The notes below the pieces were generated by a model. The model did no database searches. It saw only the letters and a list, made by a program, of their open reading frames with translations, and was not told the DNA's origin. Position numbers and translations under genes: made by a program. Positions 7,627 to 15,758 of a DNA stretch of 41,527 nucleotides are shown here, in pieces. Within the stretch, counting starts at the first letter, position 1. Each line of letters starts with the position of its first letter. Where the stretch lies: the NCBI RefSeq assembly GCF_022829725.1, contig NZ_JAKSYG010000018.1:1-41527 (forward strand), written 5' to 3'. Source of the stretch: Methylobacterium sp. E-005. GTDB lineage: Bacteria > Pseudomonadota > Alphaproteobacteria > Rhizobiales > Beijerinckiaceae.

Positions 7627-8430
7627 ATGAACAAGCTCGTTGTCTCCGCGGCAGCCTTCGCAACCTTGACGGCTGCGGCCTCAGCTGCCGATCTGCCCCG
7701 TCGCGCGCTTCCGCCCGCGCCGATCCCGGTGCCGGTCTTCACTTGGACGGGCACGTATTTCGGCGTCAACGCCGGTTACATCACGACGACCCAGGATACC
7801 GCGCTGACGGCGGGCGTCTTCCCGGGCAATAACGGCGTTCGGACCGGGAACCGTCCGGGCGCCCTGCGGCTGCCGCAGGACGGATTCACCGGCGGCGGCC
7901 AGATCGGCTACAACTACCAGTTCACCCCCGGCTCGGGCTTCGTGGTCGGCGTCGAGACCGACGCGAACTACACGGACCTGAACCGCACCCGCCGCGTCGT
8001 CGGCCGGACCGGCGGCATCAGCACCTATCGGCAGGCGGGGGATTTCCTGGGCACCGTGCGCGGACGTGTCGGTTATGCCTTCGATCACGTGCTCGTCTAC
8101 GGCACCGGCGGCTTCGCCTACGCGGCCGATACGGAGCGCGCCACCTTCCAGGCGCCGCAGCGTGATCCCGTCTTCTTCGGCAGCCGTTCGCGCATCGAGA
8201 CCGGCTACGCGGCTGGCGGCGGCGTCGAGTATGCCCTGCCGACCGACTCGTTCCTGAACGTGTTCCGCTCCAACGCCGTCACGGTGAAGGCCGAAGCGCT
8301 GTACTACAACCTCGGCAGCAGCAGGGTTGCGCTGCCGGCGATCGGGCGCGGCCAAGGCGCCTACGTCACGCGCTTCCAGAACGAGGGCGTACTCGGCCGC
8401 GTGGGGCTGAATTACAAGTTCGGCAGCTGA
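7627..8430 (+). CDS. outer-membrane beta-barrel protein (Omp25/31, PF13505 type)
   Basis: 267 aa. A Sec signal peptide (MNKLVVSAAAFATLTAAASA-A) precedes ADLPRR and a proline-rich linker (PPAPIPVPV). The barrel then begins with FTWTGTYFGVNAGY and carries the GGGQIGYNYQF and DFLGTVRGRVGYAFD strands typical of rhizobial Omp25/31-like small barrels. It ends in VGLNYKFGS, close to the usual aromatic C-terminal strand but with two extra residues. Such proteins are abundant in the outer membrane of Hyphomicrobiales and may be structural or weakly porin-like. It appears monocistronic, with hairpins at 8441-8463 and 8624-8651 after it. Confidence 0.9.
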   Translation: MNKLVVSAAAFATLTAAASAADLPRRALPPAPIPVPVFTWTGTYFGVNAGYITTTQDTALTAGVFPGNNGVRTGNRPGALRLPQDGFTGGGQIGYNYQFTPGSGFVVGVETDANYTDLNRTRRVVGRTGGISTYRQAGDFLGTVRGRVGYAFDHVLVYGTGGFAYAADTERATFQAPQRDPVFFGSRSRIETGYAAGGGVEYALPTDSFLNVFRSNAVTVKAEALYYNLGSSRVALPAIGRGQGAYVTRFQNEGVLGRVGLNYKFGS

Positions 8431-8440
8431 GGCACACGCC

Positions 8441-8463
8441 GCCGAAGCGTAGGCCGCTTCGGC
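8441..8463 (+). terminator. hairpin just after the outer-membrane protein gene
   Basis: GCCGAAGCG (8441-8449) and CGCTTCGGC (8455-8463) pair perfectly around a 5-nt loop, 10 bp after the stop codon. No T-run follows, so it may stabilise the mRNA 3' end rather than terminate. Confidence 0.4.
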
Positions 8464-8623
8464 GCAGGAGGGGGTGTCAAACGGAGAGTGAGCGGCAAGC
8501 CCGCCTGCGAAGCGGTCGGGCACGGCTCTCATCGTCCCTTCGGGCGCGCAGAGACCGGTGCGATGCCGTACGGCATGCCGCCGCAGCCCTCGCCCGGACG
8601 GCCCCCGCCCGATCAGATGGACG

Positions 8624-8653
8624 ACGCCCCGGATATTCCCGTCCGGGGCGTTT
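8624..8653 (+). terminator. intrinsic terminator between convergent genes
   Basis: ACGCCCCGGA (8624-8633) and TCCGGGGCGT (8642-8651) form a perfect 10-bp stem with an 8-nt loop, followed by TTT. It is oriented for plus-strand transcripts from the outer-membrane protein gene and stands 33 bp before the end of a convergent small gene. Confidence 0.6.
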
Positions 8654-8685
8654 CGCCTGCACGGATCCCCTGCGGCGGCGCCGGC

Positions 8686-8898
8686 TCACAGGCGCTTCGG
8701 TACCGGACGCCGACAATAGGCGCGTGCCTCACGGGATCCGAGGCCATCCTGCGCCGAGACACACTGATCCAGGGTCAGTCCGATGCTGGCCGCGTAGGTT
8801 TCATTCGGTGACAGCGCGTCGCGGGCGAGGTTCGCGAGATAGATCAGGAAGGCGGCGGCCGCGAGCAGCGCGGCCACGACCAGGGCGCGGTTCAGCAT
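8686..8898 (-). CDS. small single-pass membrane protein (hypothetical)
   Basis: 70 aa from the ATG at 8898. One transmembrane helix lies near the N terminus (about residues 5-26, ALVVAALLAAAAFLIYLA). A short polar domain follows with two cysteines (LDQCVSAQDG and ARAYCRRPVPKRL) that could form a periplasmic disulfide. The frame is open further upstream, but the extra residues are low quality. I do not recognise the family. It may belong with the other tiny membrane ORFs on the same strand at 8942-9212, divergent from the stress-type SDR. Confidence 0.55.
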   Translation of the reverse strand: MLNRALVVAALLAAAAFLIYLANLARDALSPNETYAASIGLTLDQCVSAQDGLGSREARAYCRRPVPKRL

Positions 8899-8941
8899 CA
8901 CGGCCGATGGCCAATGCTGGGCCACGATCCGCAGCGGCCGG

Positions 8942-9055
8942 TCATGGGAAACCGGCAAACAGGAGCGCCAGCGCGAGCAGCGCAAGCCCGGCGCCGATCA
9001 GTGCGCCTGCGACCCCATCGGACCCGCGCCGCCCCGGGCGGCCGATCCGGATCAC
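8942..9055 (-). CDS. possible 37-aa single-helix membrane protein
   Basis: A GTG at 9055 opens 37 codons giving a basic N terminus (IRIGRPGRRGSDG) and then one hydrophobic helix (AGALIGAGLALLALALLFAG). The AGGAG that could serve it is about 20 nt upstream and sits better before an ATG at 9071 in another frame, so the start is doubtful. The support is the membrane-helix pattern and its place between two similar small ORFs. It may be an artefact. Confidence 0.3.
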   Translation of the reverse strand: MIRIGRPGRRGSDGVAGALIGAGLALLALALLFAGFP

Positions 9056-9089
9056 CGGTCACGATCCGCATGCGTCTCCTGCGGCGGGC

Positions 9090-9212
9090 TCAATGCAGCA
9101 ATCCCCAGAGCCCGGTCGCCAGGCCGAAGGTGAGCGAGAGCATCGCGGCGCAGAGCAGGACACGGTCGACCAGGCGCGCCGCCCGATCATCAGGCTGACA
9201 TTCAAGACTCAT
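9090..9212 (-). CDS. 40-aa small membrane protein (hypothetical)
   Basis: An ATG at 9212 preceded by a near-perfect Shine-Dalgarno GAGGAGG (5 nt spacing) opens a 40-codon frame. A polar, acidic-basic N terminus (MSLECQPDDRAARLVDRV) is followed by one transmembrane helix (about residues 19-40, AAMLSLTFGLATGLWGLLH). The strong ribosome site and the clean helix argue for a real small protein. It is divergent from the SDR at 9406 and might share its stress-type promoter region. Function unknown. Confidence 0.55.
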   Translation of the reverse strand: MSLECQPDDRAARLVDRVLLCAAMLSLTFGLATGLWGLLH

Positions 9213-9352
9213 GGCGCCTCCTCAGCGCCGAGACTGAGCGGTACCTGTTGCTGAGCTGTGTCGACGCAGGGCCCGGCGCGGGATTTCCGCCGCGGCGTCG
9301 CGCCTGTGGCCCATCCGCCGCACCGGCCGGACCGGGCATGGCGCCGCGGCGC

Positions 9353-9378
9353 GGAACACCGCCGAAGGCCTCCCGGTT
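9353..9378 (+). promoter_or_regulatory. EcfG-type general stress promoter
   Basis: GGAAC (9353-9357), 17 nt, then GGTT (9375-9378). The alphaproteobacterial EcfG sigma factor of the PhyR-NepR-EcfG stress response recognises GGAAC with 16-17 nt before CGTT or GTT-like boxes. The site ends 27 bp before the GTG of an SDR of a stress-associated type. Confidence 0.45.
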
Positions 9379-9405
9379 GGACCGGCATTCAACCGGAGGC
9401 GCCAC

Positions 9406-10281
9406 GTGACCACGGATCCGCTGCACAAATATCCCCGCCCGCCCTTCCCGGCGCAGCCGCAGAGCTTCCCCGGCAAGACCGGCGGCATGGAACCGAAGCC
9501 CGATCACGGCGAGGCGAGCTACGCGGGCTCCGGCAAGCTCGCCGGCCGGGCGGCCCTGATCACCGGCGGCGACAGCGGGATCGGCCGCGCCGTCGCGATC
9601 GCCTTCGCCCGGGAGGGGGCGGATGTCGCGATCTCCTACCTGCCGGAGGAGCAGGCGGATGCCGAGGCGGTGGGTCAATGGATCGAGAAGGCGGGCCGGC
9701 GCGCCCTGCTGCTGCCCGGCGACCTGAAGGACCCGGCCTACGGACGCCAGATCGTCGCCCGCACCGTGGAGACGTTCGGGCGCCTCGACGTCCTGGTCAA
9801 CAACGGCGCGTTCCAGCAGCCGAACCAGGACCTTGACGCCATCGAGGACACCATCTTCGAGGATCATTTCCGCACGAACGTGTTCGGCCCGTTCTACGTG
9901 ACCAAGGCGGCGCTCCCGCACCTCAAGCCGGGTGCCTCGGTGATCTTCACCTCCTCGGTCAATTCGAAGCATCCGATGCCGACGCTCATGGCCTACAGCG
10001 CCACCAAGGGCGCCCTGAGCAACATGGTGCTGAGCCTCGCCCAGCTGCTGGCCGAGAAGGGGGTGCGCGTGAACGGCGTGCTGCCCGGGCCGATCTGGAC
10101 CCCGTTCATTCCCTCCGGGATGAGCCAGGATGCGGTGACGTCGTTCGGCAGCCAAGTGCCGTTCGGGCGCCCCGGCCAGCCGGCCGAGCTCGCCTCGGCC
10201 TACGTGATGCTGGCCTCGGAGGAGAGCAGCTACACCTCGGGCGCGCTCGTCACGGTGGCGGGGGCGATGCCGGTGCTCTGA
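9406..10281 (+). CDS. YghA-like SDR oxidoreductase, probable general-stress enzyme
   Basis: 291 aa, GTG start at 9406 set by GGAGG 7 nt upstream. The roughly 45-residue N-terminal extension rich in proline (HKYPRPPFPAQPQ) before the Rossmann fold is typical of the YghA/general-stress-protein-39 group. Motifs are TGGDSGIG (residues 53-60), the variant NNGA in place of NNAG (132-135), S184, Y197 and K201. It probably reduces an aldehyde or ketone with NAD(P)H. A likely EcfG promoter just upstream supports stress-inducible expression. The substrate is unknown. Confidence 0.88.
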   Translation: MTTDPLHKYPRPPFPAQPQSFPGKTGGMEPKPDHGEASYAGSGKLAGRAALITGGDSGIGRAVAIAFAREGADVAISYLPEEQADAEAVGQWIEKAGRRALLLPGDLKDPAYGRQIVARTVETFGRLDVLVNNGAFQQPNQDLDAIEDTIFEDHFRTNVFGPFYVTKAALPHLKPGASVIFTSSVNSKHPMPTLMAYSATKGALSNMVLSLAQLLAEKGVRVNGVLPGPIWTPFIPSGMSQDAVTSFGSQVPFGRPGQPAELASAYVMLASEESSYTSGALVTVAGAMPVL

Positions 10282-10335
10282 GACGACCGCGGGCCGGGCG
10301 CAGCGCGTCCGCGCGGTCGCGTGGCATAAGCGGGC

Positions 10336-10357
10336 GGCGGGCCACCGGCGGCCCGCC
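10336..10357. terminator. bidirectional terminator hairpin
   Basis: GGCGGGCC (10336-10343) and GGCCCGCC (10350-10357) pair perfectly around ACCGGC. It lies between the convergent SDR and chemoreceptor genes. A weak ATTC tail follows on the plus strand. Confidence 0.5.
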
Positions 10358-10368
10358 ATTCGCCCGGT

Positions 10369-12042
10369 TCAGGCGGCGCGCACCTCGGTGAGGAAGCGCA
10401 GGACCTCAACGCGCAACGCCTCGGCGCTGCGGCAGACGCCGTCGGCGGCCGATCCGACATCGCCGGCCACGCGGCGCGTCGATTCCGCCGCCGCCGAAGC
10501 CGAGACCACGTTCTGGCTCACCGCCCCGGTCCCCTGCGAGGCCGCATCGACGTTCTGGGAGATGTGCCCCGTGGCGAAGCGCTGCTGCTCGACGGCCGCC
10601 GCGATCGCGCTCGCGATGGTGTTCATCAGATCCACCGTCTTGCCGATCGATTGAACCGCCGCGACCGCCTCCGTCGTCTCCCCCTGGATGGCGTCGATCT
10701 GCGCGGTGATCTCCTCGGTGGCCTTGGCGGTCTGGCCGGCCAGTCCCTTCACCTCCGCGGCCACCACGGCGAAGCCGCGGCCCGCCTCGCCGGCCCGGGC
10801 CGCTTCGATCGTGGCGTTGAGCGCCAGCAGATTCGTCTGCTCGGCGATGGCCGAAATGATCCGCACGACCTCACCGATCCTCTCCGCCGCTCCGGCGAGA
10901 CCGCGAATCTGCCGGTCGGTCCGCTCCGCTTCGCTGACGGCCTGCCCGGCGATCTCGGCCGACTTGGTGACCTGCCCGCCGATCTCCGAGATCGAGGCCG
11001 ACAGTTCCTCGGTCGCCGCGGCCACGGTCTGCACGTTGGCGGCCGCCTCCTGGGCGGCGTCGGCCGCCGATCCGGCCTGCTCCGCCGCCTCCACGGCGGT
11101 CTCCGACATCGCCCGGCAAGCCTCGCGCATCCCGGCCGCGGCGCCATCCACCTGCTGCAGGAGCGCACTCGCGCTCTGGTCGAAGCTTCGCGTCAGATCC
11201 TCCATCCGGCGCGCCCGCTCCTCGCGCTTGGCCCGCTCGGCCAGCTGATCGGCCGCGAGGGCCTGCTCCTTCACCATGCTGTCGCGGAAGACCCCGGCCG
11301 CCGCGGCCATCTGGCCGATCTCGTCGCGCCGGCCCAATCCCGGGATCGCGGTCGCGATCTCACCCTCGGCGAGCCGGCGCAGGGCCTTGGTGAAGGCGCT
11401 CAGCGGCCTGGTGATGCTCCGGGCGACCAGGATGCCCGCCCCCGCGATCGCGAGGAACAGCGGCACCAGCCAGTACAGGGACTGGATCATCCGCTGGCGG
11501 CTCACCGCATAGACGTCATCGACGTAGAGCGCCGCGTTGATGGACCATTGCCACGGCGCGAAGCCCAGGGAGTAGGCCACCTTGGGTGCGGGCTCCGTCT
11601 CGCCGAGCCGCCGCCAGCTATACTCGGTGAAGCCGCCCCCCGCCATGCCACGCTCGATGATCTGCCCGACGAAGATCGTCTTCATTGCTTCGTCGCTGCG
11701 GCTCTTCGTGCCTTCGATCTTGGGATCGGGATGGACGAGGTTGCGTCCGACATGGCCGGGAGCCGTGCCGTAGACGAAGACGTAGTCGCTACCGTTGAAC
11801 CGGATCGCCCGCAGGACATCGCCGGCCCGCTTTTTCGCCTCGTCCTGGGTCAGGGTCCCGGCTTCGGCCTGCTTGGCCAGCGCGACCACGATGCTGTGCG
11901 CCGCTTCGACCTGATTGCGGATGGCGGCCCGGCGATCCTCCATCATGATGCCTTCGACGGACCGGAACTCGACGGCCAAGATCGCCGCGAATGCCAGCAA
12001 GACACCACCTAAAATAAAGAATACTTTCTTGCCAATTGTCAT
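10369..12042 (-). CDS. methyl-accepting chemotaxis protein with a periplasmic single-Cache domain
   Basis: 557 aa. Transmembrane helix 1 is at about residues 7-25 and helix 2 at about 189-208. Between them is a roughly 160-residue sensor of the sCache_2 type ([43 protein letters not shown]). A HAMP linker (about 208-262) follows, then a long coiled signalling domain with the hairpin tip [19 protein letters not shown] that contacts CheA/CheW. Cache_2 receptors commonly sense organic acids. The ATG at 12042 has AAGGA 9 nt upstream. No CheA/CheW genes lie near, so it feeds a remote pathway. There is no obvious C-terminal pentapeptide tether for CheR. Confidence 0.95.
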   Translation of the reverse strand: MTIGKKVFFILGGVLLAFAAILAVEFRSVEGIMMEDRRAAIRNQVEAAHSIVVALAKQAEAGTLTQDEAKKRAGDVLRAIRFNGSDYVFVYGTAPGHVGRNLVHPDPKIEGTKSRSDEAMKTIFVGQIIERGMAGGGFTEYSWRRLGETEPAPKVAYSLGFAPWQWSINAALYVDDVYAVSRQRMIQSLYWLVPLFLAIAGAGILVARSITRPLSAFTKALRRLAEGEIATAIPGLGRRDEIGQMAAAAGVFRDSMVKEQALAADQLAERAKREERARRMEDLTRSFDQSASALLQQVDGAAAGMREACRAMSETAVEAAEQAGSAADAAQEAAANVQTVAAATEELSASISEIGGQVTKSAEIAGQAVSEAERTDRQIRGLAGAAERIGEVVRIISAIAEQTNLLALNATIEAARAGEAGRGFAVVAAEVKGLAGQTAKATEEITAQIDAIQGETTEAVAAVQSIGKTVDLMNTIASAIAAAVEQQRFATGHISQNVDAASQGTGAVSQNVVSASAAAESTRRVAGDVGSAADGVCRSAEALRVEVLRFLTEVRAA

Positions 12043-13239
12043 AAACGCATATCCTTGAATAAGACTTCAGATTTATTGAGATTGCACCTTCTCCTCTCCC
12101 CAGCATATGCAAATCTTGTTTCTCGATTTCAAGTTCTTTCGCAAAATCTTACGGATTATCCATTGACAGGCGAGCCTGCTTACAAGCTTTCAACTTTCGC
12201 GAACCGCATCGACAAGACTGGATCCGCGGTCTGGCATGCCCATTTCAGTTTTGAGTCCAGCCTCGAGCCGTGCGTTGCATCACAGCCGGAACCAGGCGCC
12301 GGGGGCGAGCCGGGGCCAGCGGGCAGCGCTGTTCGCCGGGCGTCGCGCCGCGCTATCAGTGCCGGCAATCCCAACCCACCGGATAACACCCGACGCAGGC
12401 GACGCGCGGGACGACACGGATCGGGCACACGTGACCGCGACCGGCCTCCGCAGCGCAGGTCCGGGCTGGCGCTTTCCATCGCGCCGCTGATGGGCAGGAA
12501 CGACGGAAGCCGTTTCACGCTCTGCAGAGACCGCTTCCTGCGCGGCATGCTGTCCTGATGCCGTACCGAAATCAGCCGCGGAGTGCCTCGGCCTCTAAAG
12601 GCGCGGTCTCCAGATCGCGCGACGGATCGACGTGGTCGTCGATCGGGCGCGGGTCGAGGTCGAGAACGGCTTGGCCGGGATGAACGGTCGGGTGCGGGTC
12701 GAGTGGGTCCCACGCGGCTGGTCGCGGGTCGAGCGCGACCTCAACGCGGATCGTCCAGCGTGGAGCACGAGCCAATATGGGCCGCCCAGCGTGCCCGGGA
12801 ACGCGGGTCTCCAGCGCCAGACCGATGAGAACCGGCCGGGGAGCGGCGACCCCGACCCGCCATGCAACACGATCCAGGTGATGCGGCGGCGTCTCGACGA
12901 GCCTGAGCGGGATGCCCGGGCGGTACCGCGTCGGTCGTGCGGCTTCCAACCCGATCCGTCCTGCCGTTGGCGCCCCGGCTTCGGCTGGTGCGCGTTGTGG
13001 CCCTTCAGCCCGGGCGGCACCGCCGCGCAGGGCTTTCCGTTCGCGCGACGCTTCCTTCGAACGAACGATGCGACGCAGTTCTGCGCGGGACTATCGAGGC
13101 GTCTTCAAAGCCCGATGGCAACAGGACCCGCCGGGCCACGCCGCGGCGGGTTTTCTATAGCCGCGCTGAAACATCGACGGTGAGCGCGTCCGGCTCACCG
13201 CGGCGGACTTATGTCGGCCCGGGGCGAAACGACGGTCGA
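12043..13239. other. gene-poor 1.2-kb region upstream of the chemoreceptor
   Basis: The first 150 bp (to about 12200) are AT-rich and hold the chemoreceptor leader and promoter. From about 12250 to 13240 the DNA is GC-rich, but every open frame on both strands gives low-complexity Arg/Pro/Ala-rich translation without a ribosome site or a known domain. GCGGGTCGAG recurs three times between 12640 and 12735. The only structured element is the terminator-like hairpin at 13126-13154. The region may be decayed coding DNA. Confidence 0.55.
13126..13154 (+). terminator. intrinsic terminator with no assigned gene
   Basis: ACCCGCC (13126-13132) and GGCGGGT (13145-13151) pair perfectly around a 12-nt loop, immediately followed by TTT (13152-13154, after the T that closes the stem). 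This is a complete plus-strand intrinsic terminator. No plus-strand coding gene ends here, so the transcript it ends is unknown, possibly a small RNA. Confidence 0.6.
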
Positions 13240-13371
13240 TCAATCGTCGACGGTGACGAGCCAATCCTTGCGGTAATCGCCACGATAGACAACCTTGGCC
13301 TTGCCGCCAAAGCCGATGGCATAGTCCTGCGCTTCGGCTTCCGTAGAGAAGATGCAGAGCTTTGCAGACAT
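13240..13371 (-). CDS. 43-aa conserved-looking small protein
   Basis: The ATG at 13371 has AGGAG 7 nt upstream. The 43-aa product starts MSAKLCIFSTEAEAQDYA and ends in KAKVVYRGDYRKDWLVTVDD. Its composition is that of a compact folded protein with alternating beta/alpha pattern, unlike the surrounding low-complexity frames. I recall similar short proteins in Methylobacterium-type genomes but cannot name the family or function. It stands alone between two long gene-poor stretches. Confidence 0.6.
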   Translation of the reverse strand: MSAKLCIFSTEAEAQDYAIGFGGKAKVVYRGDYRKDWLVTVDD

Positions 13372-13782
13372 CTGAGCGCTCCTGCGACTGAGTTCGCCCT
13401 CAAGATGGCGCATGCTGCGCCAACGACAATCCCGCCGCCGACGTCTCCCGCGATGGCTCGTCCGGGCCGCTCTGACCCGCGGGTGGATAGGCTCATCGCG
13501 CGCGCGAAGTCGCGTTGCGGCATGGTCCCGAACCGGGACGATCGGTGCCGGCCGACCGACATCAGCTGCTAATCGCCGCCTGCCACCCTGCCGTCGAGCC
13601 ACGTTGCGTATCGGCTCGGCTCACACGCTGGTGAGATCGGACGCTCCCCCGCCCCGTGAACAGATCGGGGCGGGGCCGAGCGGGCGATATGTGGCGGCCT
13701 GCACGGAGCCCTTGATATTGCCCCCTCATGCGGCGACGCCGCGTCATCGAAGGCAGCCGATGAAATCCGACGACCGTTCGCT
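13372..13782. other. intergenic stretch between the 43-aa gene and the adhesin
   Basis: About 410 bp with no frame I can support on either strand. It contains the 5' leader of the 43-aa gene (13372-13385). I see no clear terminator for the adhesin gene that ends at 13783. Confidence 0.4.
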
Positions 13783-15156
13783 TCAGAACTCGCCGGCCAA
13801 GCCCGCACGGGCTCCGAGCGCGTTGTTGCCGCCATAGGCGACCCCCGCCGTGATCGCGACCGGCACACAGCAGGTGGGCAGCCGGTGCGCCACCGCCACG
13901 CCACCCGCCCATTCCCCGCGATAGGTCGCCCCATTCGTGGCCCAGGTGGTCTTGCCCGGCGCTGAGGGCATCGGGGCCGTCGCCATGGCGATCGCCATCG
14001 CGACGCCCTGTCGAGCCTCCTTGCGGGTCTGGATCGCGTAACGCTGCACCGCGTCGACTCGGCTGCCCAAATCCGCGATGCTCGATGGCCCGTAGGCCGA
14101 CGCGGCGAGATTGCCGTTGGCGTCCGTGGTGACGAAGTTCGTCGGGCCGCTTTGCGCCGCCGCGCTCGCCCGCGAGGCGATGCCGGCCATCGTGTAGGTG
14201 TTTCCGGCCGTGCCGATCGCGACCTGATTGGCCCGCGTCGTCTTGACGTCGGTGCCGATCGCGACCGCATTCGCCTGATCGGCACGCGCGCCGCTGCCCA
14301 ACGCGAGACCGCCATCCCCGCCCGCCGACGCGTTCGCGCCGATCGCCGTGGATCCCGACCCGGCTGCGTTGGCGGCGAAGCCCAGGGCGGTACTTCCGTC
14401 ACCGCGCGCGGTCGACGCCGTGCCCACGGCCGTGCTGCCGATCCCCTGGGCGCTGGCCGCGTAACCGAGGGCGACGCTCCCGGTCCTCGTGGCGCTGGCG
14501 CCGGTCCCCACGGCCAGCGATGCCGTACCGAGTGCGCTCGCTCCGGAGCCGATGGCCTGCGCATCGTCGCCGCCGGCGCTCGGACCAGCCAAGCGGCTGG
14601 TGTTGTTGGCCGCGACGCCCGTGAGATCCGAGAACGAAGAGAGTCTAAGATCGGTGACGACAGATTGGCCCTGAGACTGCGTGACCGCACCCGTCACGCT
14701 TGACCCGCCCTGGCCCCCGCCGGGATCGACCGTCGTCCCCGTACCGGATGTCCCGAGCGTGATGCCTGTGCCGAGCAGACCGTCACCCGGTCCCGTCGTG
14801 CCGACAAGCAGTCCGGTACCCAGAACGCCGGTCCCGGTTGCTCCGACATTCAAACCGGTTCCCAGCACACCGCTGCCGGGTGCGCTGGTGCTGATCCCGA
14901 GCCCGGTCCCGACAAGGCCCGTCCCGGACGCACCGAGGGTGAGGCCGCTGCCGACCAGACCGCTGCCGAGAGTTGTGGTCCCGACGGACAATCTCGGGCT
15001 AAGAATGCCTCCTCCGGTTGTATCAAGGGTACCCCGGAGCAGTTGTGCATGGGCCGGAGAAGCAGCCAGGGCGCCGAGAAACCCGCTGGAGAGCAGAACG
15101 AGGCTGACGCTTGAGCGTCGACGAGAACAGTTCGTATTGCTGTCACGGCTCGACAT
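13783..15156 (-). CDS. YadA-like trimeric autotransporter adhesin
   Basis: 457 aa from the ATG at 15156; an in-frame ATG at 15183 is possible. The signal peptide ends SPAHA-Q. Residues of about 45-130 form a Gly/Thr-rich repeat with units ending LGTGL or VGTGL every 14-16 residues. After a linker comes a YadA head of 14-residue repeats (GSVALGYAASAQG, GSTALGFAANAAG, GSTAIGANASAGG). The stalk is very short (SIADLGSRVDAVQRYAIQ). The C terminus (about 70 residues ending ARAGLAGEF) is the YadA anchor that forms the trimeric beta-barrel, although it carries an unusual PTCCVPVA pair of cysteines. It is surface-exposed and likely binds surfaces or cells. Confidence 0.85.
   Translation of the reverse strand: MSSRDSNTNCSRRRSSVSLVLLSSGFLGALAASPAHAQLLRGTLDTTGGGILSPRLSVGTTTLGSGLVGSGLTLGASGTGLVGTGLGISTSAPGSGVLGTGLNVGATGTGVLGTGLLVGTTGPGDGLLGTGITLGTSGTGTTVDPGGGQGGSSVTGAVTQSQGQSVVTDLRLSSFSDLTGVAANNTSRLAGPSAGGDDAQAIGSGASALGTASLAVGTGASATRTGSVALGYAASAQGIGSTAVGTASTARGDGSTALGFAANAAGSGSTAIGANASAGGDGGLALGSGARADQANAVAIGTDVKTTRANQVAIGTAGNTYTMAGIASRASAAAQSGPTNFVTTDANGNLAASAYGPSSIADLGSRVDAVQRYAIQTRKEARQGVAMAIAMATAPMPSAPGKTTWATNGATYRGEWAGGVAVAHRLPTCCVPVAITAGVAYGGNNALGARAGLAGEF
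14733..15000 (-). repeat. Gly/Thr-rich passenger repeat of the adhesin
   Basis: About six degenerate units of 42-48 bp encode LVGSGLTLGASGTG, LVGTGLGISTSAPGSG, VLGTGLNVGATGTG, VLGTGLLVGTTGPGDG and LLGTGITLGTSGTG. The period and the hydrophobic/Gly alternation suggest a beta-roll ahead of the canonical YadA head. Confidence 0.7.
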
Positions 15157-15291
15157 GACGAAGGATTCCCCAAACATCTGCAAATCTCGCGCGGATGCAG
15201 TTCCCGACGCTCTCGGCCAACTGGGGGCAGCGCCGACTTGAACACCTTGTGGTTGAATAGTTGATTTCGTCTTAAGGTTGTAAATCCCGCT

Positions 15292-15618
15292 CTATACAAC
15301 CTGATTGCGCGGCGGCGGCTGCCCGCGTCCGGCACCCGGTGTCTCCGACACCGCTCGCACGAGCCCCTTCCGGACCGGCGTCGCACCACCGGCCGGCTCG
15401 CGTGGAGGCGTTCCGAACACCGCCTTCATCGACACCCTCACCCTGGCTGTGCGGAGGTCAGAGAACGTCGCCGCTGCGGCCTCCTTCGGCGCCTTGGAGT
15501 CGAGCGGCCTGCGGCAGCTGCGCCGGGCGCCCGTCAGGACGGCGGACGTGCGCGCGGGGCCATTGCCGATCGTCGACGGATCGCGTCCCTTGCCCGGCCC
15601 GGGGGTCAAGGCCGTCAT
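15292..15618 (-). CDS. possible small basic protein (weak)
   Basis: 108 codons from an ATG at 15618, with mostly G/C third positions like the real genes here. The product is basic and looks disordered (PGPGKGRDPSTIGNGPARTS, SDLRTARVRVSMKAVFGTPP). Its start overlaps the stop of the frame at 15615-15758 in ATGA, the arrangement used elsewhere in this window for coupled genes. No ribosome site and no family are recognised. It could be a remnant of a longer gene. Confidence 0.25.
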   Translation of the reverse strand: MTALTPGPGKGRDPSTIGNGPARTSAVLTGARRSCRRPLDSKAPKEAAAATFSDLRTARVRVSMKAVFGTPPREPAGGATPVRKGLVRAVSETPGAGRGQPPPRNQVV

Positions 15619-15758
15619 CCCGCGCCGGGCGGGCAGGGCGGCGAGCGGACGATCCCTGATGTCCGCGGCACCTGAGCCCTGGTCCGGCCGCTGCGCGTGC
15701 GCGCAACGGCGATGTCCCGGTCGATCGCCGCAGCGAGGGCCGGATCCTCGGTCTTCAT
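15615..15758 (-). CDS. possible 47-aa protein or gene fragment (weak)
   Basis: From an ATG at 15758 the frame reads MKTEDPALAAAIDRDIAVAR, a plausible amphipathic helix, then a basic tail (TRSGRTRAQVPRTSG). The frame is open upstream to about 15908. It ends in an ATGA overlap with the next frame. Either it is a small gene coupled to its neighbour, or the two are pieces of one frame-shifted gene. Confidence 0.22.
   Translation of the reverse strand: MKTEDPALAAAIDRDIAVARTRSGRTRAQVPRTSGIVRSPPCPPGAG

Noticed and set aside
9281..9360. Alternative upstream start for the YghA-like SDR
   Set aside because: The GTG at 9406 has a good ribosome site and its extension already matches the family.
12572..12949. 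125-codon minus-strand frame in the gene-poor region
   Set aside because: Pro/Arg/His-rich, no ribosome site, no membrane or domain pattern; the opposite frames look equally coding-like.
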